NCBI GenBank assembly: GCA_900299155.1
Contig: OMIS01000016.1
Span: 1 to 8,008 of the forward strand
Length of the DNA: 8,008 bases
Reading direction: 5' to 3'
From: a bacterium
GTDB taxonomy: Bacteria; Patescibacteriota; Microgenomatia; UBA1400; PJMF01
Below the pieces are notes generated by a model. That model did no database searches and was not told where the DNA came from. It was given only the letters and a program-made list of their open reading frames with translations. Both the position numbers and the translations under genes were made by a program. Below, one piece after another: positions 6,542 through 8,008 of this stretch (positions are counted from its first letter, which is position 1; each line of letters opens with the position of its first letter).

Positions 6542-7633
6542 ATGCGTCCTGAACGTCAGCGGAGAATTGAAAAATATAGAAATCCATTTTCTGGACTACA
6601 GGTCGTTACTGATGTTCAAGAATACTTGGCTCAACACACTGAAGCTCGCGTTTTTCCACCTGAAGATGCCACAACAACCATCGCAGAGACCCATCTGTTA
6701 CAGACACTTGCACAAGAGCAAGAACTTGAACCAGTACAACTTCCTTCTGATGCACAACAGTCATCACTTGAGATACAAGAAGCTAAACATTCTCAATGTA
6801 GTGCTGCGCTTACTGAAATTGCACAATCATGTAACGCGACACTAATTGGACCACTTCAGAGTATTGAAGTTATACCTGGATCAGTAGTGACAGGTATACA
6901 ACTGCAAAAGAACAGCGATGGTGCAGTGGATACTATTACTGCATTTATTGTACTGCAGCAAAGTAACGTCTATAGCTTACAAAGTTTTTGTAATTATATT
7001 CTCAAGAATGCTGTTCCTGATAAGACAGCATATACTGTAGATCAATTGAAGAGGAGAATGAGTAATAAACTGCAGATGGTGATTATTCTTGATCTTCCAC
7101 TAGGAGATCTTGCTTTCAAAAAAATCATAACAAACATAGAATGGATGTTTGATAAAGCCCGCAGAAAAAAATTACAAAAAACACATAAACAGGCTAAAAA
7201 AGTTTATATTGAGACTGCCCCAAATCCGATGCTTCGCACTTTACACATTACTGTTTCTAATGCTCTCAACGCGTTAAAAACTAATCTACACATTTCAAAT
7301 TATTCAGAGATTTCCTATGCACTTCATTGGGGGATCCCCGTTTTAGTCACCAAACTTACAGTAAAAGGTACAACAATCACACTAGTATTCTTTTATGGTT
7401 CAAAAATTAGATCAACCACAAAATTGCATGCAGAATTAGTTGCACAAAACCGAATAACAGGAACTCTTTCTGAATTCTATACAAACCTTGCTGAACAGAA
7501 TATGCTTCATTTCTTTTGTCACAGCACTACAACTGCGACATCCTTGGCAAGTTTAATCAAGAATCGTACTGAACACAATCAAAATACACCAAGCATTGCG
7601 CAGAAGTCCTTAGGACGCAAACCACTGGAGTAA
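6542..7633 (+). CDS. Cytosolic protein of unknown function with an internal duplication
   Basis: A 363-residue protein that I do not recognise. It has no signal peptide or clear membrane helix. It begins with a basic stretch (RPERQRRIEKYR, 2-13), continues through a Gln/Glu-rich, probably flexible region (about 30-85), and then shows two similar alpha/beta units at about 87-184 and 239-328. They are separated by a very basic helix (about 205-221, RRKKLQKTHKQAKK), which could contact nucleic acid. The tail (about 340-363) is polar and probably disordered. The first unit weakly recalls the FtsK alpha region (a VTGIQL-like strand after a helix), but no ATPase motifs are present, so this is only a hypothesis. 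It has its own promoter with nearly no leader and no Shine-Dalgarno. It follows clpB by 47 bp and precedes tRNA-Ile. Confidence 0.75.
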   Translation: MRPERQRRIEKYRNPFSGLQVVTDVQEYLAQHTEARVFPPEDATTTIAETHLLQTLAQEQELEPVQLPSDAQQSSLEIQEAKHSQCSAALTEIAQSCNATLIGPLQSIEVIPGSVVTGIQLQKNSDGAVDTITAFIVLQQSNVYSLQSFCNYILKNAVPDKTAYTVDQLKRRMSNKLQMVIILDLPLGDLAFKKIITNIEWMFDKARRKKLQKTHKQAKKVYIETAPNPMLRTLHITVSNALNALKTNLHISNYSEISYALHWGIPVLVTKLTVKGTTITLVFFYGSKIRSTTKLHAELVAQNRITGTLSEFYTNLAEQNMLHFFCHSTTTATSLASLIKNRTEHNQNTPSIAQKSLGRKPLE

Positions 7634-7660
7634 AAACGTATATTCATCTCCACTGCTTCA

Positions 7661-7669
7661 TGATACAAT
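7661..7669 (+). promoter_or_regulatory. Extended -10 promoter of tRNA-Ile
   Basis: TGATACAAT is an extended -10 (TG, one base, TACAAT at 7664-7669). The predicted start near 7676 is about seven bases before the mature tRNA 5' end, leaving a short leader for RNase P. The -35 position (TATTCA, 7641-7646, 17 bp spacing) is poor, as often accepted with an extended -10. Confidence 0.65.
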
Positions 7670-7682
7670 ATGTGTTCGTCGA

Positions 7683-7756
7683 GGGTGTATAGCTCAGATG
7701 GTTAGAGCGCAGTCCTGATAAGACTGAGGTCCTACGTTCGATTCGTAGTACACCCA
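7683..7756 (+). tRNA. tRNA-Ile (anticodon GAU)
   Basis: A full cloverleaf of 74 bases. The acceptor stem GGGTGTA pairs with TACACCC (7749-7755), with discriminator A at 7756. The D stem is GCTC/GAGC, and the anticodon stem CAGTC/GACTG surrounds loop CTGATAA, which places GAT at the anticodon. A short variable loop AGGTC precedes the T arm CTACG/CGTAG with loop TTCGATT. It decodes AUC and AUU. CCA is not encoded: CAT follows the discriminator, so the tail must be added by a nucleotidyltransferase. No second copy of its 3' end is seen in the window. Confidence 0.97.
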
Positions 7757-7772
7757 CATCTGCCTAAACTAT

Positions 7773-7940
7773 ATGCCAAAATCTCCTGAAATAATTGACG
7801 AAATCATTGAATATATACAGGCTGTTGCAGTTGCTGAAACTAGAGGTTTGGCTCCATATGAATTAGTTGTAGTGGCTCATGCAGTAATTGCCTCATTAGC
7901 AGAAAAATTAGGTCCTGAAGATATAAGACGGGTCTTGTGA
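7773..7940 (+). CDS. Small helical protein (55 residues) behind tRNA-Ile
   Basis: This ORF starts at ATG 7773, 16 bases after the tRNA, and stops at TGA 7938-7940. The predicted product is acidic at first (EIIDEIIEYI, 6-15), then alternates hydrophobic and charged residues in a pattern typical of two helices (about 4-22 and 28-46), ending GPEDIRRVL. I recognise no family. The amino-acid composition looks like a real protein, but there is no Shine-Dalgarno and no promoter between it and the tRNA, so it would be expressed from the tRNA transcript. Its last codons (from the middle of codon 53) and its stop lie in the 68-bp inverted repeat, so its C-terminus may be truncated or artefactual. Confidence 0.5.
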   Translation: MPKSPEIIDEIIEYIQAVAVAETRGLAPYELVVVAHAVIASLAEKLGPEDIRRVL

Positions 7941-7997
7941 CGTTTAGCACACGCTAGTGTGTTAATATGGTTGTAAGATCAATGAAAAATAGATATT
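7930..7997. repeat. Right arm of the perfect 68-bp inverted repeat
   Basis: This arm is the exact reverse complement of 1-68. It supplies the end of the 55-codon ORF and, on the - strand, a copy of the upstream region and first seven codons (GTG at 7950) of the exported peptidase-like gene. After those seven codons the - strand frame runs into unrelated sequence and soon stops, so it is not a gene. Eleven further bases (7998-8008) follow the repeat and contain nothing recognisable. Confidence 0.95.
7944..7965 (+). other. Hairpin after the 55-codon ORF (right copy of the palindrome)
   Basis: Read on the + strand, TTAGCACAC (7944-7952) and GTGTGTTAA (7957-7965) surround the loop GCTA. The one pair that is an A-C mismatch in the left copy becomes a G-U wobble here, so the RNA could form a complete 9-bp stem three bases after the TGA stop. 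It resembles a 3'-end hairpin, but no U-run follows (TATGG instead), so a standard intrinsic terminator is not supported. Confidence 0.4.
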
Positions 7998-8008
7998 GCA
8001 ATAGATCA

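Noticed and set aside
6567..6845. 92-codon + strand ORF overlapping the gene after clpB
   Set aside because: It is out of frame with the longer 363-codon ORF, which has its own promoter and more protein-like composition; the product is His/Asn/Leu-rich as expected from a shifted frame.
7882..7950. - strand copy of the peptidase gene start (GTG at 7950) as a second gene or cassette
   Set aside because: After seven shared codons it enters unrelated sequence antisense to the small ORF and soon meets a stop; no Tat motif follows.
7683..7997. tRNA-Ile as an attachment site for an integrated element
   Set aside because: No second copy of the tRNA 3' end and no integrase or other mobility gene is present in the window.
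1..7997. Insertion sequence or transposon with 68-bp terminal inverted repeats
   Set aside because: The enclosed genes include clpB and a tRNA and no transposase; no target-site duplication can be seen since the window begins at the repeat.

Overview
The window looks like bacterial chromosomal DNA of moderate-to-low GC with every supported gene on the + strand. It contains one confidently identifiable housekeeping protein, the ClpB disaggregase, one tRNA-Ile(GAU) gene without an encoded CCA tail, and five protein genes that I cannot assign to a named gene. TAA, TAG and TGA all appear to be used as stops, so nothing suggests a recoded UGA. Poorly recognisable secreted or membrane proteins, several promoters with almost no 5' leader, and a tRNA lacking CCA fit an uncultivated lineage such as the Patescibacteria/CPR. 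That placement is a low-confidence guess, because no taxonomic marker is present.

Layout. Positions 1-68 are one arm of a perfect 68-bp inverted repeat whose other arm is at 7930-7997, so nearly the whole window lies between the arms. A 730-residue exported protein (48-2240) starts inside the left arm. It has a twin-arginine signal and a zinc-peptidase motif HEMFHSYD. A small two-helix membrane protein (2403-2768, strong Shine-Dalgarno) and a cysteine-free, probably secreted acidic protein (2833-3726) follow. The 203-bp gap at 3727-3929 is the main regulatory region: it holds a degenerate CIRCE-like element with correct HrcA-site geometry and a good promoter for clpB (3930-6494). Downstream is a cytosolic protein of unknown function with an apparent internal duplication (6542-7633), then tRNA-Ile (7683-7756) with an extended -10 promoter. 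Last is a 55-codon ORF (7773-7940) that ends inside the right arm.

How it works together. The first three genes look like cell-surface functions: an exported peptidase, a membrane protein and a secreted protein. ClpB is cytosolic protein quality control, probably under heat-shock repression. There is no sign of one operon, since most genes have their own promoter-like sequence and gaps of 47-203 bp. The most unusual feature is the 68-bp inverted repeat. It may be a real invertible or duplicated segment, or an assembly artefact at a contig end; the sequence alone cannot decide.
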